Origin: Ruminococcus sp.
GTDB lineage: Bacteria; Bacillota; Clostridia; Oscillospirales; Ruminococcaceae
Assembly: GCA_017478965.1 (NCBI GenBank)
Contig: JAFVCV010000045.1
Location: 1 to 64,000, forward strand
Direction of reading: 5' to 3'
Length of the DNA: 64,000 nt
In this document: positions 8,245 through 16,740 of the stretch, piece after piece
Layout: every line of letters begins with the position of its first letter
How positions within the stretch are numbered: position 1 is the first letter of the stretch
Position numbers and translations under genes: made by a program
Notes under the pieces: generated by a model
Told to the model about the DNA's origin: nothing
Databases searched by the model: none
Seen by the model: the letters and a program-made list of their open reading frames with translations, nothing else

Positions 8245-8871
8245 ATGCCGTCATCACCTGTACATCTGGAGCTGGCTCTCATCATGGCTGAGGAGCTGGG
8301 CGTGAGGAACAAGGGAGACTTCCTGCTGGGTTCCATATCTCCGGACTGTGTGAACTACGGCATGGAGCAGGCCAGCGAAGAGGTCCGCTACGCCGCACAT
8401 ATCAGGGACCGGGATTATGACCGCTGGAAGGCGATGCTGAGGGAGTTTTACAAAAAGGAGCTGCCGGAGTCTGAGGGAAGTGAGGATTTTCTGCGGGGCT
8501 ATCTTTTCCACTGCTGGTGCGACATTGCCTGGGACGAGGCCGTGCAGCCGGAGCTTTTTGAGTTCCTGGGGACCCTTGGCTACGGTTATGACGACATGAC
8601 AGGGCAGAAGTGGAGGGAGCTTTACAGGTTCAACGGCGTGGTGATGGGAGCGCCGGAGTATCAGGAGTGCCGCAGACTCTGCGCAAAGGGCCGCCCCAGG
8701 GCTATCGCCGGATGCAGCGAGGAGCTTATCTTAAAATTCAGGGACTATGTGATAAACGATTACAGAGACAAGGTGCTTGATGAAAAGCCCCTGTTTTTAA
8801 GCGGCGGTCATATCCTGAAGACCGTGAGACAGATGAGGGCAATGGGCTACGATAAGGAACTGTCTCTATAG
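8245..8871 (+). CDS. Zinc-dependent phospholipase C-like protein
   Basis: A 208-aa protein without signal peptide. It resembles the zinc-dependent phospholipase C family (PF00882-type, by recall): an N-terminal SPVHLELALIMAEEL, then SISPDCVNYG, HIRDRDYDRW, and a central YLFHCWCDIAWDE with His and Asp placed as metal ligands. Related small Firmicutes proteins are annotated as hydrolases of unknown substrate. ATG 8245 is chosen because the RBS GGAGGGG lies 7 nt upstream and it starts one base after the ricT stop; a longer frame reaching back into ricT is less likely. The lack of a secretion signal argues against a secreted toxin-like enzyme. It ends the plus-strand unit at a strong terminator. 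Confidence 0.75.
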   Translation: MPSSPVHLELALIMAEELGVRNKGDFLLGSISPDCVNYGMEQASEEVRYAAHIRDRDYDRWKAMLREFYKKELPESEGSEDFLRGYLFHCWCDIAWDEAVQPELFEFLGTLGYGYDDMTGQKWRELYRFNGVVMGAPEYQECRRLCAKGRPRAIAGCSEELILKFRDYVINDYRDKVLDEKPLFLSGGHILKTVRQMRAMGYDKELSL

Positions 8872-8880
8872 ACACAGACC

Positions 8881-8918
8881 GGCCCCGGAGCATTGATGGG
8901 AATGCTCCGGGGCCTTTT
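8881..8918 (+). terminator. Strong terminator after the ricT unit
   Basis: A perfect 14-bp stem (8881-8894 with 8901-8914), 6-nt loop and TTTT. It lies between convergent genes; the minus-strand side lacks a U-run. Confidence 0.95.
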
Positions 8919-8928
8919 ATTTGCGCTC

Positions 8929-9441
8929 TTAGTCCTCTTCTTTTTTTTCGGTGTGCTTTATGAGCTTTACTGCGCCGGCTATGCCCATTATCAGGGTGAT
9001 GACCAGGGCGATGACCAGAATGCCCCAGTTAAGGTACTGGGACCTGATATACATAGCCATGGTGCTGGAACCCACCAGCCTTGATACCATCTCCTGGGAG
9101 CCGTAGACCGACACCAGCATAACTGCCACGAACCTCAGGTTCAGCAGACATACCACCAGGTCGGCACTGTAAAGCACCGCCATGCCAAGAGCTGAAAGCA
9201 CGTCCTCCCTGCGGTAGGCCTCCACGGCGCATTTGAGGGTTATTATGCAGCACAGCACAAATATCGTATAGAACACGGTCAGAACTGTGGCTATGGGCTT
9301 ATCGTTGTTGTTGCCCGCCACGGTGAGGACGGACCCCACACCCAGTGCGAACAGCAGCGATGCTGCCCCGCTTATGACCGCCCATTTTCGGAAACGTCTG
9401 TCATAAGGCCCTAATTCCGGCTTTTTTATCCTTATCGGCAT
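8929..9441 (-). CDS. Four-helix membrane protein of unknown function
   Basis: A 170-aa protein with four predicted membrane segments (about residues 19-42, 48-70, 82-112 and 137-160), a positively charged N-terminus and a charged tail HTEKKEED. I recognise no family motif. It starts 1 nt after the stop of the CNNM/HlyC gene, so translation is coupled and the two are one operon. A helper role for the transporter is possible but only suggested by context. Confidence 0.8.
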   Translation of the reverse strand: MPIRIKKPELGPYDRRFRKWAVISGAASLLFALGVGSVLTVAGNNNDKPIATVLTVFYTIFVLCCIITLKCAVEAYRREDVLSALGMAVLYSADLVVCLLNLRFVAVMLVSVYGSQEMVSRLVGSSTMAMYIRSQYLNWGILVIALVITLIMGIAGAVKLIKHTEKKEED

Positions 9442-9442
9442 A

Positions 9443-10696
9443 TCATTTGTCCTCCATTTCTCTTTCCTCTGTGAGCTTTATCCTGATACGGTCGATCTTC
9501 TGCTCGTCCCGCATCTTTATCTCCATCTCAAATGGCGGCGAAAAGACCCGCTCGCCCTCCTCCGGTATCCTGTCCAGCAGCTCCATGACCCAGCCGCCCA
9601 TGGATAACCTTTCCGTCTCTATGGCGCTGCCGTCCATATCGAACCTTTCCAGAAAGTCCGATACGGAAAGCTCGGCGCTGATGTCACATTCGTTTTCGCC
9701 GAGCCTTACGAAGGAGGTGTCCTCCTCATCGCTCTCATCGTAGATCTCCCCCACCAGCTCTTCGATTATGTCCTCTAAGGTGCAGATGCCTGCGGTGCCG
9801 CCGTACTGGTCCACCACCACTGCCATGTGGACCTTTTCCTTCTGCATTATCCTGAGAGCCTCTGAGATCTTCCGGTTCTCGGTAAGGTAGATGGGTTCGT
9901 TTATTATCCTGCGTATGTCTTTCTTTTTCTTTGACACATACATCTCGAAGAAGTCGCTCTGATGGATAACGCCGATGATATGGTCAAGGTCCTTCTCATA
10001 GACCGGCAGTCTTGAATACCGGGTCTTCAAAAACAGGTCCTTTATCTCCTCTATGCTCTCCCCGGCCTCTGCTGCGGCCACCCTCACTCTCGGAACCAAG
10101 ATCTTCTCGATGGCGATCTCGTCGAATTCCAGGGCGGACCTTACCAGATCGCTCTCCTGCTCCTCTAAAACGCCCTCGTCCTCTATCTCGTCAATGATGT
10201 ATTTGAGCTCCTCCTCGGTGACGCTGGGTGCGTCCTTCCCGGAGCCGACCATCTTCATGACCAGCTTTTTGATGCCGCTGAATATCCATATCAGCGGGGT
10301 TATAATGAACATAAAGGCTGAAAGCGGCGCCGCCATGAAGACGGAGAACCGCTCTGAGTTCTCCTTGGCTAAACTCTTTGGCAGTATCTCGCCGAAGATC
10401 AGCACCAGCACTGTCATCACGGCGGTGGCTATCCCCACGCTCCCCGAGCCGAAACGCTCAGTGAAAAATACCGTGGCTAAGGCCGATGAAAGTATATTCA
10501 CCACATTGTTGCCTATGAGGATAGCCGTCAGTGCCTTGTCGAAATCCTCACAGATCTTCAGGGCTTTGCCGGCGCTGCGGCTGCCCTCTTCTGCCATTTT
10601 TTTCAGCCTTATCCTGTTGCAGGAGGAAAAGGCCGTTTCAGTAGCTGAGCAAAGTGCTGACAAGACCAGCAGCAATGCTATTAGCGCTGCATCCAT
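9443..10696 (-). CDS. CNNM/HlyC-CorC family transporter (DUF21, CBS pair, CorC domain)
   Basis: A 417-aa membrane protein with the standard architecture. An N-terminal DUF21 transmembrane region (about 1-185) contains [13 protein letters not shown] and [14 protein letters not shown] pair of CBS domains (about 200-320) contains [19 protein letters not shown] and [22 protein letters not shown]-terminal CorC_HlyC domain (about 335-410) contains the [17 protein letters not shown] element. Bacterial homologues (YhdP, MpfA, CorB) export Mg2+ or related divalent ions, controlled by ATP binding to the CBS pair. Despite the old name hemolysin C, a toxin role is not supported. It is the first gene of a two-gene minus-strand operon with a clear promoter at 10747-10775, divergent from gtrA. 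Confidence 0.93.
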   Translation of the reverse strand: MDAALIALLLVLSALCSATETAFSSCNRIRLKKMAEEGSRSAGKALKICEDFDKALTAILIGNNVVNILSSALATVFFTERFGSGSVGIATAVMTVLVLIFGEILPKSLAKENSERFSVFMAAPLSAFMFIITPLIWIFSGIKKLVMKMVGSGKDAPSVTEEELKYIIDEIEDEGVLEEQESDLVRSALEFDEIAIEKILVPRVRVAAAEAGESIEEIKDLFLKTRYSRLPVYEKDLDHIIGVIHQSDFFEMYVSKKKKDIRRIINEPIYLTENRKISEALRIMQKEKVHMAVVVDQYGGTAGICTLEDIIEELVGEIYDESDEEDTSFVRLGENECDISAELSVSDFLERFDMDGSAIETERLSMGGWVMELLDRIPEEGERVFSPPFEMEIKMRDEQKIDRIRIKLTEEREMEDK

Positions 10697-10746
10697 TAAT
10701 GCTCCTCCAATATACCGGCACAGCTGTACCGGTCAGATATACGAAT

Positions 10747-10775
10747 ATCATACCATATAAAAGCAATAATTGCAA
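10747..10775 (-). promoter_or_regulatory. Promoter of the CNNM/HlyC operon
   Basis: On the minus strand TTGCAA (10770-10775), 17 bp, TATGAT (10747-10752), with TATATGG before the -10 box. Confidence 0.85.
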
Positions 10776-10795
10776 GGACTTTCGAGGAATTTTTA

Positions 10796-10824
10796 TTGAC
10801 TTGGGGGAAACGATGTAGTATAAT
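10796..10824 (+). promoter_or_regulatory. Promoter of the gtrA-family gene
   Basis: TTGACT (10796-10801), 17 bp, TATAAT (10819-10824). The two divergent -35 boxes are only 20 bp apart. Confidence 0.9.
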
Positions 10825-10885
10825 CTTATCTGGAAGGCCCTGACAAAGGGCCACGCACTCTTTTTCAGGAAAGGAAAAGCACGGA

Positions 10886-11422
10886 ATGGAAAACAAAAAG
10901 CAAGAGGACCGGATGGATATTTTTGACAGGATAATGGCCGCAGGGCCGCTGAAAAAGCTGGAGCCATTCTACAAAAAGAACAAGGAGATACTGCTCTACC
11001 TGTTCTTCGGAGGGATGACCACGGTGGTGGGGCTGATCTTCTATATCCTGCCCGCAAGGATAATGGATCTTCAGGACAGGACCCTTCTGGGGCTGACCGT
11101 CGACATGAATACTCAGGTGTCAAACATCATCTCCTGGATATGCGCAGTTTCCTTCGCCTATGTGACCAACAGGATATGGGTCTTCTCGGAAAAAGCCCAC
11201 GGCCGGCGGGGGATAGTCACGGAATGTCTGTCATTTTTTGGGGGGAGACTTCTGACGCTCATCATTGAAAATATCCTGCTGAACATCTGCACCACCGCCA
11301 TCGGTCTTAACGATGTGCTCGCCAAGGTGCTGGTGTCTGTTGTGACGATAATACTCAATTATGTCATAAGCAAACTTTTCATTTTCAGGGCCAGGGGCGA
11401 AGAGGGCAAAAATGAACAGTAA
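10886..11422 (+). CDS. GtrA-family membrane protein
   Basis: A 178-aa protein with four membrane helices and the GtrA pattern: YLFFGGMTTVVGLIFYIL in helix 1, NIISWICAVSFAYVTNRIWVF across helix 2, and NYVISKLFIF in the last helix. GtrA proteins are thought to help flip or transfer lipid-linked sugars for O-antigen, teichoic acid or arabinogalactan glycosylation. No glycosyltransferase is adjacent, so the substrate is unknown. The start ATG 10886 follows AGGAAAGG. It has its own promoter, and no convincing terminator was found in the following 280 bp. Confidence 0.85.
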   Translation: MENKKQEDRMDIFDRIMAAGPLKKLEPFYKKNKEILLYLFFGGMTTVVGLIFYILPARIMDLQDRTLLGLTVDMNTQVSNIISWICAVSFAYVTNRIWVFSEKAHGRRGIVTECLSFFGGRLLTLIIENILLNICTTAIGLNDVLAKVLVSVVTIILNYVISKLFIFRARGEEGKNEQ

Positions 11423-11611
11423 ATGTCTTTGCAATGTGCATATTGTGATATGACCGGAGCCTGACCACAAGATGTATGGTGGGTATCTGAAAAATTAACT
11501 TTGGTAAAATATTATTATTTGATTTTAGACCCGTGTCCCGAAAAATACGTAAAATATGGGGCGAATGAACAGCGGTCAGAAATGATATAAAAATATGAAA
11601 CTTGGAAAAGC

Positions 11612-11636
11612 GTGAAGAGAAAGCGTTTTCGTTCAC
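11612..11636. promoter_or_regulatory. Imperfect dyad with a cre-like core upstream of the Tad promoter
   Basis: Arms GTGAA and TTCAC surround GAAAGCGTTTTC, which resembles the CcpA cre consensus except at the leading T. It ends 67 bp upstream of the Tad -35 box. Function is speculative. Confidence 0.3.
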
Positions 11637-11668
11637 TGCTGCGCAGGCATTGGGGCCTTGCCAAAAAG

Positions 11669-11704
11669 TTTGAAAAAAATATTATAATATTTGAAAAAAA
11701 TATT
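11669..11704. repeat. Direct repeat TTTGAAAAAAATATT, two copies 21 bp apart
   Basis: Exact 15-bp copies at 11669-11683 and 11690-11704. The second touches the -35 box (11703-11708). The 21-bp period is two helical turns, as expected for an UP-element or a tandem activator/repressor site. Confidence 0.6.
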
Positions 11705-11731
11705 GACAAATAAGTGAAACTTTGCTATAAT
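11703..11731 (+). promoter_or_regulatory. Consensus promoter of the Tad/phospho-signalling unit
   Basis: TTGACA (11703-11708), exactly 17 bp, TATAAT (11726-11731): a perfect sigma-A promoter. It is the only strong promoter seen ahead of the 27-kb unit. Confidence 0.93.
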
Positions 11732-11837
11732 TAAGTTGAAATAGGGCGGTATATGGTGTACTGGCGGTATTTGAGAACGTCCGGGCCGGCTGTGCAGAAA
11801 CTGCATTGGCCGATACTGTAACTGTTATAGCATGGTG

Positions 11838-11870
11838 ACAGGATAGTAACAGGATAGTAACAGGATAGTA
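11838..11870. repeat. Three perfect tandem copies of ACAGGATAGTA
   Basis: 11-nt units at 11838-11848, 11849-11859 and 11860-11870 in the Tad leader. They could be an RNA-binding protein site or slippage-prone sequence. Confidence 0.8.
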
Positions 11871-11964
11871 TTTGTATGGACGGGAATGGGATATGTTAAA
11901 TGTCCCCGGAGATATCCGCTGATATGGAAAGGTCCCTGAGGCCTCTGGCCGGACGGGACGGAGC

Positions 11965-11984
11965 GGCCCGGCATGGGCCTTTTT
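11965..11984 (+). terminator. Terminator-like hairpin in the Tad leader (possible attenuator)
   Basis: GGCCC (11965-11969), loop of 5, GGGCC (11975-11979), then TTTTT. Upstream GGCC- and GGAC-containing segments (11940-11960) could form competing stems. Confidence 0.45.
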
Positions 11985-12037
11985 GTCATTATGATATCCC
12001 CATCGCATGAGCTTATATTTTAAGGAGTATTCGGGAA

Positions 12038-13132
12038 ATGAAAATAAAGATAGCGATCCTTGACAGGGATTCAAATTATCTATCAAGAATGGTGTCTGCC
12101 TTTGCGGCAAGGTATTCGGAAAAGATCGAGCTGTATTCGTTCACAGACCTTGAACAGGCCTATGCCTGCCTGAGGGAGTCCAAGATAGATGTTTTCCTGG
12201 CATCGACGGATTTTGACATCGACACGGGAAGGATACCGCCGAGATGTATCTTTGCATATTTTGTGGAAAATTCCGATATCGAGACTTTCAAGGACCAGAG
12301 AGCCATATCAAAGTTCCAGAAGGCTGACCTTATTTATAAGCAGATCCTGGGACTTTACGCTGAGATATCCAGTCTGGTCACGGGCGTTAGACTGAAGAGC
12401 GACAATGCGGCTATGATCTACGCTTTCATGCCGGCCAGCGGCGGTGTCGGCAGCTCTACCGTAGCTGCGGCTTTTGCAAGGAATCAGGCTATGCAGGGCA
12501 GGAAGACCCTGTATTTCAACTTTGAACTCTACGGCTGTGCCGACCTGTTTTTCAGCGGCGAGGGACAGTCTACGCTGAGCGATATAATCTATACCCTTAA
12601 CAGCAAGAAGACCAATCTGGGGATCAAGCTGGAAAGCTCAGTCAAGCAGGATCAGTGCGGCGTGTATTTCTACAGCAGCCCGGAGATCGCTCTTGATATG
12701 ATGGAGCTGGGGGATAAGGATAAGCTGAGGATACTTAATGAGATAACCAGCACTGCCGATTACCAGGTCATCGTTCTTGATCTGGACTTCGACCTCGGCA
12801 AGGAAAGGCTGGACCTGCTGAAGCTTGTGGACGGCATAGTGTTCGTCTCCGACGGCTCGCAGATCTCCAGGGTCAAGACCGCAAGGGTCAGCAATGCGCT
12901 GAAGGCTGTTGAGGAGCAGACTGAGATCTGGCTCACCAGCAAGTCCTATATCCTTTATAATAAGTTCAGCAGCAAGACTTCACAGGCGCTCAATTCGCTG
13001 GAATGGAAGTTCTTGGGCGGCGTGCCTAAGTATGAGGGCGCTGCTACTCAGCAGATCGTGGCGCAGATAGCCGGCATGGACGTCTTTGCGAACCTCCAGA
13101 AGGTAGAGGAAGCCGAGCCTGCGGCCTACTGA
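12038..13132 (+). CDS. TadZ/CpaE-like ATPase-fold protein
   Basis: A 364-aa protein in two parts: an N-terminal receiver-like region (about 1-110, starting MKIKIAILDRDSNYLSRM) without clear phospho-acceptor chemistry, and a MinD/ParA-like domain (about 125-350). The P-loop PASGGVGSST (132-141) lacks both lysines of the deviant Walker A (KGGxGKT), as in atypical TadZ proteins, so ATP hydrolysis is doubtful. TadZ/CpaE proteins place the pilus machine at its site in the cell. It is the first gene of the Tad unit, with AAGGAG before the start codon and the cpaF-type ATPase gene 57 nt downstream. Confidence 0.85.
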   Translation: MKIKIAILDRDSNYLSRMVSAFAARYSEKIELYSFTDLEQAYACLRESKIDVFLASTDFDIDTGRIPPRCIFAYFVENSDIETFKDQRAISKFQKADLIYKQILGLYAEISSLVTGVRLKSDNAAMIYAFMPASGGVGSSTVAAAFARNQAMQGRKTLYFNFELYGCADLFFSGEGQSTLSDIIYTLNSKKTNLGIKLESSVKQDQCGVYFYSSPEIALDMMELGDKDKLRILNEITSTADYQVIVLDLDFDLGKERLDLLKLVDGIVFVSDGSQISRVKTARVSNALKAVEEQTEIWLTSKSYILYNKFSSKTSQALNSLEWKFLGGVPKYEGAATQQIVAQIAGMDVFANLQKVEEAEPAAY

Positions 13133-13189
13133 GCGGGCGGTACATAAAAGAAGTTTCTTACGGACAGATAACAGGGGTAAGTTTACAGT

Positions 13190-14428
13190 ATGAATTTCGA
13201 GAGAGAACAGCAGGTAATAGGCGAGATAAAAAAGTATATAACCGAAAATCTTCCCCTCAATCAGCTTTCTGATGAGGACCTGGAGGTAAAGGTCGAGGAG
13301 ATCACAGCGAAGATACTGGAGGGCGAGTACTGCACCATAAGGCAGAGGGTCTCCATAGTCGAGCAGGTGTTCAGCTCGATCAGAGGTTTCGGACTGCTGG
13401 ACGCTATAATGAACGACGATACCATAACCGAGGTCATGATAAACGGACCTGACAATATTTTTATAGAGCAGAGCGGCCGTCTTTTCAAGATGGACAAGCA
13501 CTTTGAGAGCACAAGAAGGCTGGAGGATATAATCCAGAGGATAGTGGGCCTGGCGGGACGTGAAGTAACGCAGGCCAACCCCATATGCGATACCAGACTT
13601 CCTGACGGCTCCCGTGTGAACGTGGTGCTACCGCCTGTGGCTCTGTGCGGGCCTACGGTAACTATACGTAAGTTCTCGAAAGAGCCTATGACCATAGAAA
13701 GACTTATCAAGTACGGCTCCATCACAAGGGAGATCGCTGATAAGCTGGAACTTCTGGTAAGAGCAAAGTATAACATTTTCATCTGCGGCGGTACCGGTTC
13801 CGGAAAGACGACGTTCCTGAATGCACTTTCCAACTACATACCCAAAGACGAACGTGTTATCACCATAGAAGACTCTGCGGAGCTGCAGATAGTCGGCGTC
13901 GCCAACCTGGTAAGGCTGGAGACCAGAAACGCTAACGCCGCCGGCGTGGGCGCTATAACCATAAGAGATCTGATAAAGTCATCTCTTCGTATGAGACCTG
14001 AGAGAATAGTGGTCGGCGAGGTCAGAGGCGGTGAGGCTCTGGATATGCTGCAGGCCATGAATACGGGCCACGACGGTTCCCTTTCTACAGGCCACGCAAA
14101 CAGTACACATGATATGCTGAGCCGTCTGGAGACTATGGTGCTCCAGGGCGCTGAGGGCCTTCCTCTGGAGGCTATAAGACAGCAGATCGCATCGGCAGTG
14201 GACATCATAGTCCATCTGTCAAGACTGAGAGACAAGAGCAGAAAGACTATGGAGATAACCGAAGTCATCGGTTACAAGGACGGGCAGATACAGCTCAATC
14301 CTCTCTACGTCTTTGAGGAGGACGAAAAGAGCACAGTCGAGAAGGTCTCCGGCTCGCTGAACAGGACCAAAAATCCCATGGTCAAGGTCTTCAAGCTCCA
14401 GCTCTCGGGCATAAAGGTCGATATCTGA
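13190..14428 (+). CDS. cpaF: CpaF/TadA secretion ATPase
   Basis: A 412-aa hexameric ATPase that powers Flp pilus assembly from the cytoplasmic face. The Walker A CGGTGSGKTTF (GGTGSGKT at residues 200-207), the Asp box ITIEDSAELQ, and the Walker B region RPERIVVGEVRGGEALDML followed by the His box STGHANS are all intact. The N-terminal region with IMNDDTITEVMINGPDNIF is typical of CpaF-type rather than PilB-type ATPases. The RBS (AGGGG) lies 13 nt before the ATG, a long spacing. It sits in the order tadZ-cpaF-tadB-tadC seen in Gram-positive Tad clusters. Confidence 0.96.
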   Translation: MNFEREQQVIGEIKKYITENLPLNQLSDEDLEVKVEEITAKILEGEYCTIRQRVSIVEQVFSSIRGFGLLDAIMNDDTITEVMINGPDNIFIEQSGRLFKMDKHFESTRRLEDIIQRIVGLAGREVTQANPICDTRLPDGSRVNVVLPPVALCGPTVTIRKFSKEPMTIERLIKYGSITREIADKLELLVRAKYNIFICGGTGSGKTTFLNALSNYIPKDERVITIEDSAELQIVGVANLVRLETRNANAAGVGAITIRDLIKSSLRMRPERIVVGEVRGGEALDMLQAMNTGHDGSLSTGHANSTHDMLSRLETMVLQGAEGLPLEAIRQQIASAVDIIVHLSRLRDKSRKTMEITEVIGYKDGQIQLNPLYVFEEDEKSTVEKVSGSLNRTKNPMVKVFKLQLSGIKVDI

Positions 14429-14497
14429 GACCGGCAGACCTTGTTTCGGACAAGTCTGATAATTTTCCGCAAAATCCATTGAGAAAGGTGAATACAG

Positions 14498-15379
14498 TTG
14501 GCCAAGAAGGAAAAGGAAAAAAAGAGCAAAAAGAAAAATAAGGAAGAGCTTGAACCGCAGTATTACCTTTCGGCTACCAATATGCAGACGCTCAATTATA
14601 AGGTCTATTATATGAGCAAGCTGGAAAAGGTGCTTTACTTTGTTTTAGTATTCATCGTTGGTGCGGCTGTGGCATATCTGTTCTACGGCGGCATCGGCAA
14701 AGATGCTTACGGCAGGCCTACTACTCTTACGCACATCATCGACTGCACGGTCATGGGCGTTGTGGGGACGGTGGCCGGCAAGAAGTTCCTGCCTATCAGG
14801 ACAAAGCAGATAATCAAGGCCAGGGGCAAGAAACTCAACAGCCAGTTCAGAGATATGCTTGAGTCCCTTACGACTTCGCTGAACTCAGGTAAGAACGTTA
14901 CCGGCGCTTTCCAGTCGGTCTACGATGATATGAGACTTCAGTATGACGATACAGCGTTCATCATCAAGGAGCTGGAGATCATACTTTCAGGCATGGCCAA
15001 CAATATCGACCTCGAGGATATGCTGGAGGACTTCGGCAAGAGGAGCGGCAATCCCGATATCATGAGCTTTGCGAGCGTGTTCAAGATAAGCTACCGCAAG
15101 GGCGCTAATGTCAAGGATACCATAAGAAATACTTATGAGATACTCAGCGACAAAATGGCTATCGCTGAGGAGATCGAGACTATGGTAACGGGTAATAAGA
15201 ACGATCAGAACATAATGACAGTTATGCCTGTGGCTCTTATCGGCGTTATCAAGATGATGAGCCCCGAATTTGCAGCTAACTTCGTTACGTTTTCGGGCAT
15301 TATCGCCACGACCCTGGGCGTTGTGATGTTCGTTGCGGCTTACTATATCGGACAGAGCATACTTGACATCAAGGTATGA
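14498..15379 (+). CDS. tadB: TadB-like inner-membrane platform protein
   Basis: A 293-aa protein with a very basic N-terminus (residues 1-16 almost all Lys/Glu), two early helices (about 45-66 and 82-98), and a type II secretion F domain (GspF fold) with LESLTTSLNSGKNVTGAF and a pair of C-terminal helices. TadB and TadC form the platform on which CpaF acts. The start is TTG at 14498, which begins MAKKEKEKKS and is preceded by AAAGGTG; no closer ATG fits. Its shorter length than proteobacterial TadB (about 320 aa) is usual for Firmicutes. Confidence 0.88.
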   Translation: MAKKEKEKKSKKKNKEELEPQYYLSATNMQTLNYKVYYMSKLEKVLYFVLVFIVGAAVAYLFYGGIGKDAYGRPTTLTHIIDCTVMGVVGTVAGKKFLPIRTKQIIKARGKKLNSQFRDMLESLTTSLNSGKNVTGAFQSVYDDMRLQYDDTAFIIKELEIILSGMANNIDLEDMLEDFGKRSGNPDIMSFASVFKISYRKGANVKDTIRNTYEILSDKMAIAEEIETMVTGNKNDQNIMTVMPVALIGVIKMMSPEFAANFVTFSGIIATTLGVVMFVAAYYIGQSILDIKV

Positions 15380-15436
15380 GTAAGGATGCGGGTCCGGGGC
15401 AGGAAATGTCAAATGGTTTTGTATGGAGGGTAATAA

Positions 15437-16306
15437 ATGCTTTCTGCTAAAGATGTGGTAATGCTTATCATAGCAGGCGCACTGCTTGTACTCTGGCTCA
15501 TAATATACGCCAGGGGCTATAAAAAGGCAAATTTCTTTGACTCTCTCAGCGAGAAGGAATTTCCTCTGAAGGAGATCTACTTCATCGGGATGGAGATCAT
15601 GGATACAATGAAGTATACATATAAGAACAAGAGAGACAGAAAGCTCAGAAGAGAGCTGGAGGTCCTCTACGGTCCTAAGTATGTTGACTATTATATGAGA
15701 GTCTCCTATGCGCAGAAGGTCACGTTCGCATTTACGATTTTCGTGTTTGCGTTCATAATGTACGGCCTGGCAGACGATATACTTATTACTGTGGTGTTCG
15801 TGGTGTTTGCGGCTGTGGCGTATTATTATTTCGATACCCTGGCCCAGACCAAGATACAGAAACGCTCGGAGGAGCTGCTCTCAGATTTTTCAGAGGTAAT
15901 ATCCAAGCTTGCACTGCTGAGCAATGCAGGCATGATATTCAGGGAAGCCTGGATCGATACATCGAAAGCAGGCGAAGGCGTTATCTATGACGAGATGCGC
16001 CGGTCGGTGGACGAGATGAACAACGGTGTTTCTGAGGTCGATGCTATATTCAACTTCGGCTCCAGATGTATGGTACCTGAGATCAAAAAGTTTGCGTCTA
16101 CCGTAATACAGGGCCTTGTAAAAGGCAACAGCGAGCTGACAGCCATGCTGCAGACCCAGAGCCAGGAGGTATGGGAGGCCAAGAGGCAGCAGATAAGGCG
16201 TCAGGGCGAAAAGGCCGCCAGTAAACTCATGCTCCCTATGATGATGATGTTCGGCGGCATCTTGATAATGGTTATAGTCCCTATTTTCACGAATATGGGA
16301 ATGTAA
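15437..16306 (+). CDS. tadC: TadC-like inner-membrane platform protein
   Basis: A 289-aa protein with an N-terminal helix (about 5-22), two central helices (about 95-135), a GspF-like cytoplasmic domain (LLSDFSEVISKLALLSNAGM, FREAWIDTS) and a C-terminal helix in MMMMFGGILIMVIVPIF. It is the second platform subunit for Flp pilus export, following tadB by 57 nt. RBS GGAGGG precedes ATG 15437. The core motif KLALLSNAGMIF fits TadC better than TadB. Confidence 0.88.
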   Translation: MLSAKDVVMLIIAGALLVLWLIIYARGYKKANFFDSLSEKEFPLKEIYFIGMEIMDTMKYTYKNKRDRKLRRELEVLYGPKYVDYYMRVSYAQKVTFAFTIFVFAFIMYGLADDILITVVFVVFAAVAYYYFDTLAQTKIQKRSEELLSDFSEVISKLALLSNAGMIFREAWIDTSKAGEGVIYDEMRRSVDEMNNGVSEVDAIFNFGSRCMVPEIKKFASTVIQGLVKGNSELTAMLQTQSQEVWEAKRQQIRRQGEKAASKLMLPMMMMFGGILIMVIVPIFTNMGM

Positions 16307-16335
16307 CAAATAAATTGAGGAAGGGGGAAAAAGAC

Positions 16336-16551
16336 ATGAGCAAGCTTAATGAACTGTCTATCAAGGCATACGTTAAGATGATCAATGCAATGGTTAACGA
16401 ACAGGGTGAGGTTAACATCGTTGCTACCGTTCTTCTGATCGGTATCGCAGTTATCCTGGCCATATTCTTCAAGGATCAGATCTCTGACCTTCTGAAGAGC
16501 CTGTTCAACCAGATCAAGAACAACGCAAACGGCGTAATGACTCCTGTATAA
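16336..16551 (+). CDS. Flp-type major pilin (Flp1-like)
   Basis: A 71-aa protein: a short charged leader (about 1-26), the hydrophobic stretch NIVATVLLIGIAVILAIFF, and a short amphipathic tail. A Gly-Glu pair in NEQGEVN precedes the helix, where prepilin peptidase is expected to cut. This is the layout of Flp1-family type IVb pilins, which polymerise into the pilus fibre. ATG 16336 is preferred to the in-frame TTG at 16315 because AGGAAGGGGG lies upstream of it. A very stable hairpin downstream probably protects the message or limits read-through, so that pilin exceeds the other subunits. Confidence 0.85.
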   Translation: MSKLNELSIKAYVKMINAMVNEQGEVNIVATVLLIGIAVILAIFFKDQISDLLKSLFNQIKNNANGVMTPV

Positions 16552-16604
16552 TAACAGCTGAAATTACAGATTTGCAGGCTCAGGTCGAATGACCCACACA
16601 AAGA

Positions 16605-16663
16605 AAGTAAGTCTAATATGTGCGTGAAAACGCACATTTAGACTTGCTTATTTGTGCTTTTTG
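16605..16663 (+). terminator. Long hairpin after the flp pilin gene (partial terminator or stabiliser)
   Basis: Arms 16605-16625 and 16630-16649 pair over about 20 bp with one bulged T (16617) and a GAAA loop. A T-rich stretch with TTTTT follows a few bases later. It lies in the 189-nt gap between flp and the tadE-like gene, the largest gap in this unit. Confidence 0.75.
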
Positions 16664-16740
16664 AGGAAAAACAAAAAATGCCTGAAAAATGGCGTTATGT
16701 GGCTAAATAATAATGCTGAATAATGATTTGAGGTGAAAAT

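Larger units (their letters stand above)
11738..12037 (+). other. 300-nt untranslated leader of the Tad unit
   Basis: From the expected start point to the first gene there is no reading frame with an RBS. The leader holds a hairpin (TGCAG-AAA-CTGCA near 11795-11807), three tandem 11-nt repeats and a terminator-like hairpin 53 nt before the first start codon. Length and structure suggest regulation by attenuation or a riboswitch. It does not match any riboswitch class I know. Confidence 0.5.

Noticed and set aside
9443-10696. Hemolysin toxin
   Set aside because: The DUF21-CBS-CorC architecture is that of divalent cation transporters.
11738-12037. c-di-GMP riboswitch in the Tad leader
   Set aside because: The conserved GEMM core and tetraloop-receptor elements I know were not found.
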